The notes under the pieces are model-generated. The model ran no database searches, was not told the origin of the DNA, and saw nothing but the letters and a program-made list of their open reading frames with translations. Made by a program: the position numbers and the translations under genes. Shown here in pieces: positions 1 to 8,744 of a stretch of 64,000 nucleotides of DNA. Positions within the stretch are counted from its first letter, which is position 1. Each line of letters opens with the position of its first letter. The DNA comes from UBA7672 sp040398425 (GTDB lineage Bacteria > Pseudomonadota > Alphaproteobacteria > Caulobacterales > Hyphomonadaceae). The stretch is from the NCBI GenBank assembly GCA_040398425.1, contig JBBATZ010000005.1, forward strand, positions 1-64,000, written 5' to 3'.

Positions 1-200
1 TGGAACACGTCTTCGAGGCTGACATCGAAGACTTGGGCGATGCGGAAGGCGGCCTCTAGCGATGGGCCGTACTTGCCCGCCTCGATTGCAGCGATGGTCT
101 GTCGCGTGACGCCGATGCGCTCCGCAAGATCGCTTTGTGTCATCTCGCCGTGTTCGAAACGCAGGCGGCGTATCTGGTTGGCGATGGGCAGCTTCGCCAT
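1..200 (-). CDS. XRE-family HTH transcriptional regulator, partial (runs off left edge)
   Basis: The minus-strand reading frame begins MAKLPIANQIRRLRFEHGEM and gives a classic Cro/CI-type helix-turn-helix: TQSDLAERIGVTRQTIAAIE followed by AGKYGPSLEAAFRIAQVFDV. These short XRE proteins (about 65-75 aa) are usually autorepressors. The C-terminus lies outside the window, at most a few residues by family length. Its start lies 3 bp downstream of the stop of the membrane protein gene before it, so the two are almost certainly one operon. A perfect 7+7 inverted repeat upstream of that operon (674-694) is the obvious candidate operator. The fold assignment is secure; the regulated genes are inferred. 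Confidence 0.9.
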   Translation of the reverse strand, partial: MAKLPIANQIRRLRFEHGEMTQSDLAERIGVTRQTIAAIEAGKYGPSLEAAFRIAQVFDVSLEDVF

Positions 201-203
201 GAT

Positions 204-623
204 CTAGTCGCCGCGCCGGAACATGACGATCTGCGCAATCGCTACGACGATGGCCGAGATCACGATCCCCAGCATTGCGAAGTTCACGATATCGACCATG
301 TCGACGCCGGGCGCATGCGTCGGGATGAAAAGGGCGGCCGTGGCAACCATGAGCGTGTAGTAGCCGATGGTATGCGAGCGGGCCTGGATCATCTTCTCGC
401 GTTCATCGCGTGGGCCGCGCCCATCCTTTGGAGTCGTGACGGCGGCAAGCAGGGTGAGACCCGCCTGCAGCACTACGAGCATGATCAACGCCCCGAGCGC
501 GAGGTGGAGTGCTGCAGGTGAATAGTGCTGCACGAGGCCGCCGAATATCGCGCTGTAATAGGCCCCGAAGCACAGCAGCACCGTGACCAGGGTGATCCAG
601 GCAAGTTTCTCGCGGAACGACAT
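204..623 (-). CDS. Small multi-pass membrane protein paired with XRE regulator
   Basis: 139 aa starting MSFREKLAWITLVTVLLCFG, with four hydrophobic segments (about residues 8-27, 39-59, 86-106 and 112-132) and a short polar loop, GRGPRDEREKMIQARSHTIG, between segments 2 and 3. A start 54 bp further upstream is possible but would lie inside the palindrome at 674-694. A GAGG precedes the chosen ATG by about 5 bases. Membrane proteins of this kind, cotranscribed with a very short XRE regulator, are common in Alphaproteobacteria and other phyla, but I know of no defined function. Envelope sensing or control of the regulator is inference. Confidence 0.75.
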   Translation of the reverse strand: MSFREKLAWITLVTVLLCFGAYYSAIFGGLVQHYSPAALHLALGALIMLVVLQAGLTLLAAVTTPKDGRGPRDEREKMIQARSHTIGYYTLMVATAALFIPTHAPGVDMVDIVNFAMLGIVISAIVVAIAQIVMFRRGD

Positions 624-673
624 TCGGCCTCGATTGACGATGGAGACGTACAGAAAAGGACTAGACGAAATGT

Positions 674-694
674 ACATAATCTTTTACATTATGT
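674..694. promoter_or_regulatory. Inverted repeat, candidate XRE operator
   Basis: ACATAAT (674-680), a 7-base spacer and ATTATGT (688-694) form a perfect palindrome in a short AT-rich patch between the divergent membrane-protein/XRE operon and the lipoprotein gene starting at 785. Its position about 50 bp upstream of the operon suits autoregulation by the XRE protein. Binding is inferred. Confidence 0.45.
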
Positions 695-784
695 TTGGTT
701 TTCTTGTCACGCCCTATTCTCGCTTCGGAACGAAAAACTCCGATTCCGGAGATGGCGGAGCTTTGTCCCCAAGGAGGACTTAAC

Positions 785-1207
785 ATGCGCCTGAAGTCGT
801 TCGTTGTGATCGCAATACTGGCGGCAGGGTCGATTCCCGCAGGGTGCGTCCAGCATCATTTGCAAGGTGAGCCGACCGCGGCTCAGGCAGCGCCAGCTTC
901 GCAAAGCGAGACGGTAAGCCTGCAGGGCGACCAGTCGGCCTGGATCAACAGCCCGCACATGCACGGCTTCTACGACCTGACGAAAGCGACGTTGGGAGCG
1001 GGCGCGAAAGACATTGATTTCGATGCTTATCGCGACGCGTCGTATGGGATCTTCCGTGCGTTCGGCGCGTCGATAGGAATGAGCCCTGACGGGATGGTGG
1101 ATCACCTGAAAGACATTCCGCGACAGCTTGTCGGCATCGTGAAAGACGATCCCAAGGTGTTGGATAGCTATGACAAGTTCACTGTCGCGTTGATGGGGCC
1201 GCAATAG
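785..1207 (+). CDS. Putative lipoprotein of unknown function
   Basis: 140 aa. The ATG follows a strong AAGGAGGA ribosome site at about 8 bases. The N-terminus MRLKSFVVIAILAAGSIPAG is followed by Cys, a type II signal peptide with lipobox PAGC. The mature part starts with an Ala/Gln/Ser-rich linker, then a compact domain with GFYDLTKATLGAGAKDIDFD and a C-terminal segment around DPKVLDSYDKF. I do not recognise the family. It faces the M20 peptidase gene convergently with about 10 bp between stops. An envelope location is well supported; the role is unknown. Confidence 0.75.
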   Translation: MRLKSFVVIAILAAGSIPAGCVQHHLQGEPTAAQAAPASQSETVSLQGDQSAWINSPHMHGFYDLTKATLGAGAKDIDFDAYRDASYGIFRAFGASIGMSPDGMVDHLKDIPRQLVGIVKDDPKVLDSYDKFTVALMGPQ

Positions 1208-1217
1208 CGCGTGAGCG

Positions 1218-2648
1218 CTACAGCCCGCCCGCATACATCTTCACCAGCTGGTAGAGGAAAATGCGTCCCTCCATCAGCTGCTTCACGCCGACGCGTTCGT
1301 TGAGGCCATGAGCATTGGTGGTCTCGCCATCGGCGAAGATGCCTGAGACACCGTAGGTGGGGATCCCCGCTGGGGTGAGGAAGCGGCCGTCGGTGGCGCC
1401 TGTGGCCATGGCGGGAATGACGGGGACGCCGGGCCACATCTGCTCCGTGAGCTTTTCAATGGGCCCCAGGATTTCGGGCGTGAGACGCGGCGGCGCTCCT
1501 GGAGTTTCGGGGGGTGATTTCAGAGCGACCTTGACGGTGTCATCGCCAATCGCGGCTTGAAGCTTCTGCTGGATTTCCTGCTGCGTGTGGCCCGGGAAGA
1601 TGCGGCAGTTGACGTTGGCGGTCGCGCGCTGCGGCAGAGCGTTGGGAGCATGACCGGCGTTCAGCATCGTCGCGACACAGGTCGTGCGGAAGGTGGCGTT
1701 GTAGCTGGGGTTCACCATCAGGCGGCGGATGGCGGCGGCGTTCTCCCCATCAGCGGCGTCGCGCATGTCCTGCCCTTCCTGGCCAGGCGTGATTGCGCCC
1801 ATACGGCGGAAGAAGCCGGTGGTGGCGTCGTTGAACTCGATGGGGAATTCAAGCGACTGCACTTTCATCAGCGCTGAGCCGAGTTCGTAAATCGCATTGT
1901 CCAGCACGGGGCGGGAGGAGTGGCCGCCGGGGTTGGTCACTTCGATCGTATAGTCCTGATAGAGTTTTTCACCGGCCTGCACGCCGTTGAAGATATATTT
2001 GCCGGACTTGTCCATGCGGCCGCCAGCGCCTTCGTTCAGGGCGAAGGCCGCATCGATGAGGTCGCGGTGGTTCTTGACCATGTAAGCGGCGCCAATGAAC
2101 TGGCCGTCGGCTTCCTCTCCGCAGTTGAGCATCATCTTGATGGTGCGGGTGGGTTTGTAACCCTCCTGCTTGTAGCGAACCATCGAGTCCGTGAAGATCG
2201 CGGCCATAGCCTTGTCGTCGCTGGCGCCGCGTGCGTAGAAATAACCGCCATCTTCCGTCAGGACGAAAGGATCGCGAATCCAGTCTTCGCGCTTGGCCTC
2301 CACCACATCGATGTGCGCGAGCAGCAGAATGGCTTTTTGCGTTGGGTCAGTGCCCGGAAGAATCGCGACGAGGTTGCCGTCCTGCGGCCGGCCGGGGCCG
2401 GGGTTTACCAGAAGGAGGAGGTCGCTCTCGGGATAGCCGGCGGCGACGAGACGCGCCTTCATGCGCTCGGCGGCTAGCGTGCAGGAACCAACGGAAAAGG
2501 CTGTGTTGGTTTCGATAAGCTCCTTGTAAAGGCCACGAAACTCAGCTTCGCCGGCGCCGGGATCACGCGAGACCGTGTTTCCGCCCGGACCGGCAGTCGT
2601 CGTGCAGGCGCTGAGTGCAAGGGCTGCGGAAGCGGCGAGAAGGCGCAT
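1218..2648 (-). CDS. M20/M25/M40-family metallopeptidase, lipoprotein
   Basis: 476 aa. The start at 2648 is chosen because MRLLAASAALALSAC is a lipoprotein signal peptide and a CAGGAA site precedes it; the frame stays open upstream without signal-like sequence. The di-zinc M20 motifs are visible in order: AHIDVVEA (metal His and Asp), GASDDKA (bridging Asp), NCGEEADG (catalytic Glu and metal Glu), and a late NAHGLNERVG (metal His). The central dimerisation domain lies between. The family cleaves C-terminal residues or dipeptides, or deacylates amino acids. An outer-envelope location suggests nutrient scavenging. Substrate cannot be read from the sequence. Confidence 0.9.
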   Translation of the reverse strand: MRLLAASAALALSACTTTAGPGGNTVSRDPGAGEAEFRGLYKELIETNTAFSVGSCTLAAERMKARLVAAGYPESDLLLLVNPGPGRPQDGNLVAILPGTDPTQKAILLLAHIDVVEAKREDWIRDPFVLTEDGGYFYARGASDDKAMAAIFTDSMVRYKQEGYKPTRTIKMMLNCGEEADGQFIGAAYMVKNHRDLIDAAFALNEGAGGRMDKSGKYIFNGVQAGEKLYQDYTIEVTNPGGHSSRPVLDNAIYELGSALMKVQSLEFPIEFNDATTGFFRRMGAITPGQEGQDMRDAADGENAAAIRRLMVNPSYNATFRTTCVATMLNAGHAPNALPQRATANVNCRIFPGHTQQEIQQKLQAAIGDDTVKVALKSPPETPGAPPRLTPEILGPIEKLTEQMWPGVPVIPAMATGATDGRFLTPAGIPTYGVSGIFADGETTNAHGLNERVGVKQLMEGRIFLYQLVKMYAGGL

Positions 2649-2742
2649 CGGTGGGTTCCTGAATCTGTCGTTGCGACAAGACCATGACGCGCGCCTTGCG
2701 CCAAGTGTGGCGCGACTGACCCGATGCGGACAGAAAGGCGCG

Positions 2743-4020
2743 CTACTTGCGCGAGACAAGCTTGCGCAGGAGATCGAACCAGAAAGGGGCGCCCTGAGCT
2801 GCGGCGACCATGGTGATCAACCAGCCAAGGATGACATAAATCCACGGATCGCGTGCTGGGTCGGGGCCGTAAACTGGCTGAAAGTCGGCCGTGTATTTTG
2901 CAACCAGGGCTTGCTCGACCTTGGGCGTGGGGGCGGTCGCCACCGGCATCGGTTGAACAGCCGGATCAACAACCGCAGGAGCGGATGGGGCGGGGGCGAC
3001 GGTGGTGGGCGCCGCAGTCGGCGTTGTCGCGGCCGGGGTCGTTGCTTTCGGAATATAAGCGATGCCGAGCGATTGAAGTCGATCCTGCACGGCGGGGCTG
3101 ACATCGGAGCTTGCGAGCGCGCGACCACACGCTTCTGCCTGAGAGGGGCCGGTGCCCATGATGCTTGTCTTGCGTTTGTCCACCTGCTCGGCGAAGTGCG
3201 CCATCCATGGCCAGCCGATCGGCAAGACGTTGATACCGCGCTTGCACTCATAGAAGGTGAGCAGCGTCTTGAAGTCGCCGGCATTGAGATTGGTAGGCAG
3301 GCCCGCGACGCCTTGCGCCCCTGCCGTCTCTGCCGTTGTCTCCGGCGCAGCGTTGAGCGCCGCGAGCGTGTTCTCGCTGGTGCTGTAGACCTTCTCCGCA
3401 AGCTCCGGCACGACAAGCGCGAATCGCTGGGCGAGCTCGGGTCGCGCCATCAGGTATTCGACGATCTTGATCGGGCTGACGTTGAGCAGGACCGTGACGA
3501 TCGCTGCGACCGTGTAGAGGCGGACACGAGTTGCAATCCGGAATTGCTCCGACGTCGTGTTCATTTGCGCGTTGTACCACGATGCAACGGCAGCCTTGAT
3601 CTGATCCGGATTGCGGTCGGCGCGGAAGACATCCGGCATGGCAAGACGCAGGCGCTGCTTCAACTTGCCTTCGTGCAGCGCAAGAATGGAGTCGGGCAGG
3701 GCACAGATGGCGTCATCGCCCGAGTCGTTCGGCTGGATCGCTGTCGCCAGGGCGATCGCAAAGTCATTCGCGTCGATGTAGGTGAGGTTGCGCACCTTCT
3801 TGCCGGAGCTCGCGATGCGCGGATGGCGATAGACGCGATTGAAGATGCGATCCTGGTAGGTGTCGTCCTGCAGCATGCTACGGATACAGCGACGCAGGCT
3901 GCGTGAGCGGGCACGGACGAGTTGCGCGACGAGTTCCTGTACGACGCTCACGAGGGCGCCCATCGTCAGGAAGACGAAGAAGAGCACGATGACGATCGCG
4001 ACGAGATTGCCCCCGAACAC
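2743..4020 (-). CDS. Uncharacterised membrane protein with N- and C-terminal transmembrane segments
   Basis: 425 aa. I chose the GTG at 4020 because AAGGGGG sits 6 bases upstream and the product then opens directly with a membrane helix (NLVAIVIVLFFVFLTMGALV). A long polar domain follows, with a second hydrophobic segment near residues 167-184 (VAAIVTVLLNVSPIKIVEYL), an Ala/Pro/Thr-rich linker around residues 325-375, and a final helix ending QGAPFWFDLLRKLVSRK. That C-terminal signature recurs in uncharacterised proteobacterial membrane proteins. The gene is divergent from the lysozyme-like gene at 4126, sharing a 105 bp promoter region, which suggests they work together. Function unknown. 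Confidence 0.8.
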   Translation of the reverse strand: MFGGNLVAIVIVLFFVFLTMGALVSVVQELVAQLVRARSRSLRRCIRSMLQDDTYQDRIFNRVYRHPRIASSGKKVRNLTYIDANDFAIALATAIQPNDSGDDAICALPDSILALHEGKLKQRLRLAMPDVFRADRNPDQIKAAVASWYNAQMNTTSEQFRIATRVRLYTVAAIVTVLLNVSPIKIVEYLMARPELAQRFALVVPELAEKVYSTSENTLAALNAAPETTAETAGAQGVAGLPTNLNAGDFKTLLTFYECKRGINVLPIGWPWMAHFAEQVDKRKTSIMGTGPSQAEACGRALASSDVSPAVQDRLQSLGIAYIPKATTPAATTPTAAPTTVAPAPSAPAVVDPAVQPMPVATAPTPKVEQALVAKYTADFQPVYGPDPARDPWIYVILGWLITMVAAAQGAPFWFDLLRKLVSRK

Positions 4021-4125
4021 GTCTATCCCCCTTGGGCCATAGGCCACGTCTGCTCCCACTGAAGCTTGGCCTTGGCAATCAGCGCACGCTAATTTACTAA
4101 AGTACACAGGACAACGGGGGTTGCT

Positions 4126-5601
4126 GTGTCTGACGAAGACCACCTCGGCCTGGAAAAACTGCAGATTGCAACAATCGACGCGATCGTCGGTGCGTTCGAA
4201 TGCGCGCGCCCATTTTATTACAGCCGCACAGCTCGCGCATCAGGCGATGCCGGCGGCTTCAGCTACGGCACGCATCAGGTCTCTCACACCAGCGGTAACC
4301 TGCACGCGTTGCTTGAGAGCTATTGCAACTGGACCGATCCGAAGCCGGATCCCGATTTCGCGGCGCGCGTGCGCAAGCGGTTGAAGGACGTCTACGTAAG
4401 GCCCAAGCCGACCGGCAAGGCTGAGATCGCGAAGTGGGAGGCCGAAGTTGAGCCCAAGCGCGTCGCGCTGCTCAAGGACGCCGATCTCAAAAGCCTCGTC
4501 GAGTTGTGTGCGCAGGATCCGGCAATGCGGCGCGCACAGGATGCGTTCTTTGCCGCGCGGTATCTGAAGCCGGCGATCAAGCAGGCGCGTGCGGCGGGCT
4601 TTACGAAGGCGCTGAGTGTGGCGGTCGCATTCGATAGCGCAATTCATTCCGGCCCGGGTTGGTGGGACAGCCACAAGGACGATGTCGACAAGATCGCGGG
4701 ACCGGCCAGCAATGCCAACGAGACAGCCTGGATAGAGGCTTATATCACTTATCGCCGCAACTGGCTGGTCCAGCGCGCGGAAGAGAACCCCGAAAAGTAC
4801 GGCATCCTGAAGCAGACGCTTTATCGCCCGGAAACGTTTCTCAGTCTGGCGAAAGCCACGAACTGGGACCTCGCGCTTCCTGTAAAGGCGCATACTTATA
4901 CGATCACCCCGTGGGACGATTTTCCCGATGACTATTTCCCCGATCCCGTCGAACGAGCGGCGGGAGATACGTTCGGCGAGCTCGGCCTGAGTTCGGCCTA
5001 CGATGGCCGCGCGTTGTTCGTGCAGAAGAGTCTCAAGACGCTGAAATTCCTGAACCCGAGCGCAACGGCGGACGGTATCTATGGCGGTCAAACGAAGACG
5101 GCGGTCGAGGCGTTCCAGGAGAAGCAGGGTTTGCCGCGAACGGGCAAGGTGGATGCGGTCACTTATGAACGGCTGTGCACGCAGGTGAAACTTGCGCTGG
5201 CGGAACGCCCGGATCTTTCCGGCGGGACGCCGGATGGTTTGCGCAAGATGGATGAGCCGCCGAAGGGGCGGACCCCCTACGCATCTGGCACGCTGGCGGC
5301 AGGCGTTGGCGCGGGCACAGTTGCTCTTGGCATGGCGGCTGAAGGCAAGGACGGCGCGACGCCAAGCGAGGCGGCGATCCCGGCGGTGACGGAAGCGGCC
5401 AAGCCAGTTGATGCGCCTGCGGGTGCCGTGGTGTCGACGCCGGCGAAGACCACCGCGACGGTCGGTGTGCCAGCCGACAGCGGACAGTTGTCGGCGCCGT
5501 CGTCTTGGTCCGATCCCTTGCTGGCGCTTGGTATTTCGGTTGGGTTCGTGCTGACCGTCGTGCTGGCGGCCTGGTTCTTCAGAAAAACCTCGCACGCCTG
5601 A
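4126..5601 (+). CDS. Lysozyme/chitosanase-like protein with peptidoglycan-binding domain and C-terminal anchor
   Basis: 491 aa, GTG start with a GGGGG-containing ribosome site. Residues about 10-270 resemble a GH46/GH80-like chitosanase lysozyme fold: an early Glu (AFECA, residue 25), GGFSYGTHQVSHTSG near residues 43-57, and VAFDSAIHSGPGWW near residue 165. Residues about 295-352 form a PG_binding_1 repeat (ADGIYGGQTKTAVEAFQEKQ). An Ala/Pro/Thr-rich linker then leads to one C-terminal helix (LLALGISVGFVLTVVLAAWF) and a basic tail, RKTSHA. There is no N-terminal signal peptide, so it is tail-anchored and its topology is unclear. Divergent from the membrane protein gene at 2743-4020. Glycan hydrolase activity is inferred from fold only. 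Confidence 0.75.
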   Translation: MSDEDHLGLEKLQIATIDAIVGAFECARPFYYSRTARASGDAGGFSYGTHQVSHTSGNLHALLESYCNWTDPKPDPDFAARVRKRLKDVYVRPKPTGKAEIAKWEAEVEPKRVALLKDADLKSLVELCAQDPAMRRAQDAFFAARYLKPAIKQARAAGFTKALSVAVAFDSAIHSGPGWWDSHKDDVDKIAGPASNANETAWIEAYITYRRNWLVQRAEENPEKYGILKQTLYRPETFLSLAKATNWDLALPVKAHTYTITPWDDFPDDYFPDPVERAAGDTFGELGLSSAYDGRALFVQKSLKTLKFLNPSATADGIYGGQTKTAVEAFQEKQGLPRTGKVDAVTYERLCTQVKLALAERPDLSGGTPDGLRKMDEPPKGRTPYASGTLAAGVGAGTVALGMAAEGKDGATPSEAAIPAVTEAAKPVDAPAGAVVSTPAKTTATVGVPADSGQLSAPSSWSDPLLALGISVGFVLTVVLAAWFFRKTSHA

Positions 5602-5623
5602 ACGAGCGTTTTCCGCAAAGCAA

Positions 5624-5649
5624 AAGGCCCGCCGGTGAGGGCGGGCCTT
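5624..5649. terminator. Bidirectional intrinsic terminator
   Basis: AAGGCCCGC (5624-5632) and GCGGGCCTT (5641-5649) form a perfect 9 bp stem with an 8-base loop between two convergent genes. Read on the minus strand the hairpin is followed by TTTTGCTTT, so it probably ends etfA transcripts most efficiently. Confidence 0.8.
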
Positions 5650-5671
5650 CGCTTGTGATGTCACTCGCTGA

Positions 5672-6601
5672 CTACAGCTTGCCGGTCAGTTCCGGGACGA
5701 TCTTGAAGAGGTCGCCGACGAGGGCGAAGTCGGCGATCTGGAAGATCGGGGCTTCTTCGTCCTTGTTGATTGCGACGATGATCTTCGAGTCCTTCATGCC
5801 GGCGAGGTGCTGGATGGCGCCCGAGATGCCGATGGCCACGTAGAGTGCCGGGGCGACCACCTTGCCGGTCTGGCCGACCTGATAGTTGTTCGGCGCGTAA
5901 CCGGCATCGACGGCTGCGCGCGATGCGCCGACGCCTGCGTTGAGTTTGTCGGCGAGCGGCAGGATGTACTGGTTGAATTGCTCGGCCGAGGCGAGGGCGC
6001 GGCCGCCGGAGACGACGCGCTTGGCAGACGCGAGTTCAGGGCGATCCGACTTGGAAAGTTCTTCCGAGACGAAGGCCGACTTGAACGGGCCAGCTGGCGC
6101 GGCAACGGTTTCGATCGAGGCAGAGCCTGCGCCTTCGGCTGCCTTGAAGGCGGTGCCACGGACGGTGACGACTTTCTTGGCGTCAGACGACTTCACCGTC
6201 ATGATCGCGTTACCGGCGTAGATGGGACGCTCGAAGGTCGAGGCGTCATGAACGGCGGTGACTTCCGATACCTGCATCACGTCGAGCTTGGCGGCGATGC
6301 GCGGGGCGACGTTCTTGCCGATGCTGGTGGCAGGGGCGAAGAAGGCGTCGTAGCCAGCCATCATCGGAACGACGAGAGCTTCGAGCGATTCAGCGAGACC
6401 GTTGGCGAGCGAAGCGCCGTCGGCGTGGATCACCTTGCGCACGCCAACGAGTTTCGAAGCGGCTTCTGCGGCGGCGCCGGCGTTGTGGCCGGCGACCAGC
6501 ACGTCGATATCGCCACCGAAGGCCTTGGCGGCGGCGACCGTTTTCGCGGTGACGTCGTTGAGGGCGGAATTGCTGTGTTCAGCGAGGACGAGAACGGCCA
6601 T
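5672..6601 (-). CDS. etfA: Electron transfer flavoprotein subunit alpha
   Basis: 309 aa beginning MAVLVLAEHSNSALNDVTAK. The C-terminal FAD-binding domain is intact: GGRALASAEQFN, VGASRAAVDAGYAPNNYQVG, QTGKVVAPALYVAIGISGAI and DEEAPIFQIADFALVGD. With EtfB it forms the soluble flavoprotein that takes electrons from acyl-CoA and related dehydrogenases and passes them to ETF-ubiquinone oxidoreductase, encoded at 39332-41002. The start lies 2 bp after the etfB stop, so translation is probably coupled. Length and motifs are standard. Confidence 0.98.
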   Translation of the reverse strand: MAVLVLAEHSNSALNDVTAKTVAAAKAFGGDIDVLVAGHNAGAAAEAASKLVGVRKVIHADGASLANGLAESLEALVVPMMAGYDAFFAPATSIGKNVAPRIAAKLDVMQVSEVTAVHDASTFERPIYAGNAIMTVKSSDAKKVVTVRGTAFKAAEGAGSASIETVAAPAGPFKSAFVSEELSKSDRPELASAKRVVSGGRALASAEQFNQYILPLADKLNAGVGASRAAVDAGYAPNNYQVGQTGKVVAPALYVAIGISGAIQHLAGMKDSKIIVAINKDEEAPIFQIADFALVGDLFKIVPELTGKL

Positions 6602-6603
6602 GA

Positions 6604-7350
6604 TCAGATGGCTCCCACAGACTTGAGTTTGGCGATCAGCGCGTCGACGTCGGCGACTTTCTCACCGGCTTCACGCTTCTTGGGCTCGGTGACTTTGACG
6701 ACCGACAGCCGCGGCGCGATGTCGACGCCGTAGTCGCCGGGCGTCTTCATGTCGATTGGCTTCTTCTTCGCCTTCATGATGTTCGGCAGCGAAGCGAAGC
6801 GCGGCTCGTTGAGGCGCAGATCGGTGGTGACCACGGCCGGGGTCTGCAGGGACAACGTCTGCAGGCCACCGTCGACTTCGCGCGTGACTTTCAGCGTGTC
6901 GCCGTCCTTGGCAACGGCGGAGGCGAAGGTCGCCTGCGGCCAGTCGAGCAGGGCGGCCAGCATCTGGCCGGTTGCGTTGGCGTCGTCGTCGATCGCCTGC
7001 TTGCCGGCGATCACCAGGCCGGGCTGTTCAGCCTCGACAATGGCCTTGAGGATCTTGGCGACGGCCAGCGGTTCGACCGTAGCGTCGGTCTGGACGAGGA
7101 TGCCGCGGTCGCCGCCCATCGCGAGACCGATGCGGATGGTTTCCTGCGCCTGGGCCGGTCCGATCGAGACGATGACGATCTCGGTGGCGAGCCCCTTTTC
7201 CTTCATGCGGACGGCCTCCTCGATGGAGATCTCGTCGAACGGGTTCATCGCCATCTTGACGTTGGCGAGGTCCACGCCGGTCTGGTCGGCCTTCACGCGG
7301 GGACGTACGTTGTAATCAATCACCCGTTTAACGGGTACGAGCACCTTCAT
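6604..7350 (-). CDS. etfB: Electron transfer flavoprotein subunit beta
   Basis: 248 aa starting MKVLVPVKRVIDYNVRPRVK, the canonical EtfB N-terminus; upstream in-frame sequence is non-conserved and excluded. Family marks include the segment NPFDEISIEEAVRMKEKGLA and GGDRGILVQTDATVEPLAVA. EtfB carries the AMP-binding domain that stabilises the heterodimer. First gene of the etfBA operon. In many Alphaproteobacteria etfBA directly follows the cobalamin adenosyltransferase gene; here that gene lies 7.3 kb away at 14703-15281, with plus-strand genes in between. Confidence 0.98.
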   Translation of the reverse strand: MKVLVPVKRVIDYNVRPRVKADQTGVDLANVKMAMNPFDEISIEEAVRMKEKGLATEIVIVSIGPAQAQETIRIGLAMGGDRGILVQTDATVEPLAVAKILKAIVEAEQPGLVIAGKQAIDDDANATGQMLAALLDWPQATFASAVAKDGDTLKVTREVDGGLQTLSLQTPAVVTTDLRLNEPRFASLPNIMKAKKKPIDMKTPGDYGVDIAPRLSVVKVTEPKKREAGEKVADVDALIAKLKSVGAI

Positions 7351-7613
7351 CGGTGGGTCTCCGGTTGAGATCGGACGGTCAGAACGAGGCCCATGGCGCG
7401 CCTCTGGATTGCGCCTGCGAACCAGCGGCTTCCCGGTAGCCGTGAGCCGCACGAGAATCAAGTTTTCCGATGGTGCTGGGGGCAAAAAGCGTCGATTTGG
7501 CGCTACCCTGCGGGAAACAGGCGATGCAACCAGCGTTGACACCCCGGCGCCAGCAAGGACATTCGCGTTAGAGGCCCTCAAGGGCCCGCTCTGCCCGGTG
7601 GAGGGGACAGTCG
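7351..7613. other. Divergent intergenic region between etfB and an esterase gene
   Basis: 263 bp with no credible gene. A TTGACA element followed by GC-rich sequence lies about 80 bp upstream of the esterase gene and could be a -35 box, but I see no good -10. No hairpin or repeat stands out. Confidence 0.5.
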
Positions 7614-8663
7614 ATGCGCAATAACCTTTTGGGCCTGACAGGCCTGTTCTGCATCGGGCTGGCGGCCTGCGCCACAACGGGCGGCGCTGCACGCATGTCC
7701 GCTAGTGAAACTGCGCGGGGGCTCGACTGTAACTATCTGACCGTGGCGGAAGCGGTAGCCAGTGCGGGCGTGCCGAATGTGACCCATGCGGGCGTGAGGC
7801 TGGTGCCCCAGCCCCCGCCCTCGACCGATCCGAACGACGCCATCGCCCAACGGGCCAATATTCCACGTTCCGCCCAGCCGCCGCTGACGGCGAGTCAGGC
7901 GCGCATCCTCATGTGTGGCTACGACCTAGACGCCGCCAATGCTCGCATGCCGTTCTCGCTGTTCGTGCCGGACAATTACGACCATTCGCGCGCCTGGCCG
8001 CTGATCGTGGACCTGCACGGCGCCGGCGTGTCGCCGCTGCAGCAGATGTTGTTCGATGGCACGACGGATTTCGCCCAACGTGACGGCTACATCGTGGTGA
8101 CGCCGATGGGGCTGTCCACCTTCGGCGGCTGGGGACCGCTGCGCGGCGAGCCCAAGCCAGTCGATACGGCGGACATCAATCCTGCCACGGGCGCGAAGTG
8201 GGCGACTCATGAATTGTCGGAACTCGATGCTCTGACGCTCATCGAAAAGGTGCGCGCGACATTCAACGTCGATCCTGACCGCATCTATCTGATGGGCCAC
8301 TCAATGGGCGGGTTCGGAGCTTTCTTCCTTGGCGCGAAGCATAACACGCTGTGGGCTGGGATTGCGCCGATTGCTGGCGGAGGCGTGGGGCCGAATGCGC
8401 CGGCGGTCAAGTTGAAGATGGTGCCCGTGCTCGTGATGCACGGTTCGGACGACAACGTTGTCCGGAAGGAGAGCTCGCGGATGTCCGTGCGCGAACTTCA
8501 GAAGGCAGGCGGGCAACACATCTATCTGGAGTTTCCGGGCAAGGACCACGAGTTCTTCATCCGGCGTGGTCGTGAAAATCTCGAGAAGGTATTCGACTTC
8601 TTCAATCTGGTGTCCCGACGCACCAATGTGGGCCCGATCCCGGACGCCGCGCCTGCGCAATGA
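7614..8663 (+). CDS. Alpha/beta-hydrolase esterase, lipoprotein (PHB-depolymerase/LpqC-like)
   Basis: 349 aa. A GTGGAGGGG site precedes the ATG. The N-terminus MRNNLLGLTGLFCIGLAAC is a lipoprotein signal with lipobox LAAC. The catalytic triad of a secreted serine esterase is visible: nucleophile in MGHSMGGFGA (Ser230), acid in VMHGSDDNVV (about residue 280) and His in GKDHEFF (about residue 311). The oxyanion region is LIVDLHGAGVS. It resembles the feruloyl esterase/polyhydroxybutyrate depolymerase-like family. The envelope location suggests degradation of external esters; substrate unknown. Confidence 0.88.
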   Translation: MRNNLLGLTGLFCIGLAACATTGGAARMSASETARGLDCNYLTVAEAVASAGVPNVTHAGVRLVPQPPPSTDPNDAIAQRANIPRSAQPPLTASQARILMCGYDLDAANARMPFSLFVPDNYDHSRAWPLIVDLHGAGVSPLQQMLFDGTTDFAQRDGYIVVTPMGLSTFGGWGPLRGEPKPVDTADINPATGAKWATHELSELDALTLIEKVRATFNVDPDRIYLMGHSMGGFGAFFLGAKHNTLWAGIAPIAGGGVGPNAPAVKLKMVPVLVMHGSDDNVVRKESSRMSVRELQKAGGQHIYLEFPGKDHEFFIRRGRENLEKVFDFFNLVSRRTNVGPIPDAAPAQ

Positions 8664-8744
8664 ATCAACGCCGCGTTCGCGTTGCGACTGGCGGCTGCAA
8701 TCGCTTTCTGCACATCTGAAAAAGTCTATCTTCAAGGAGAGTTC

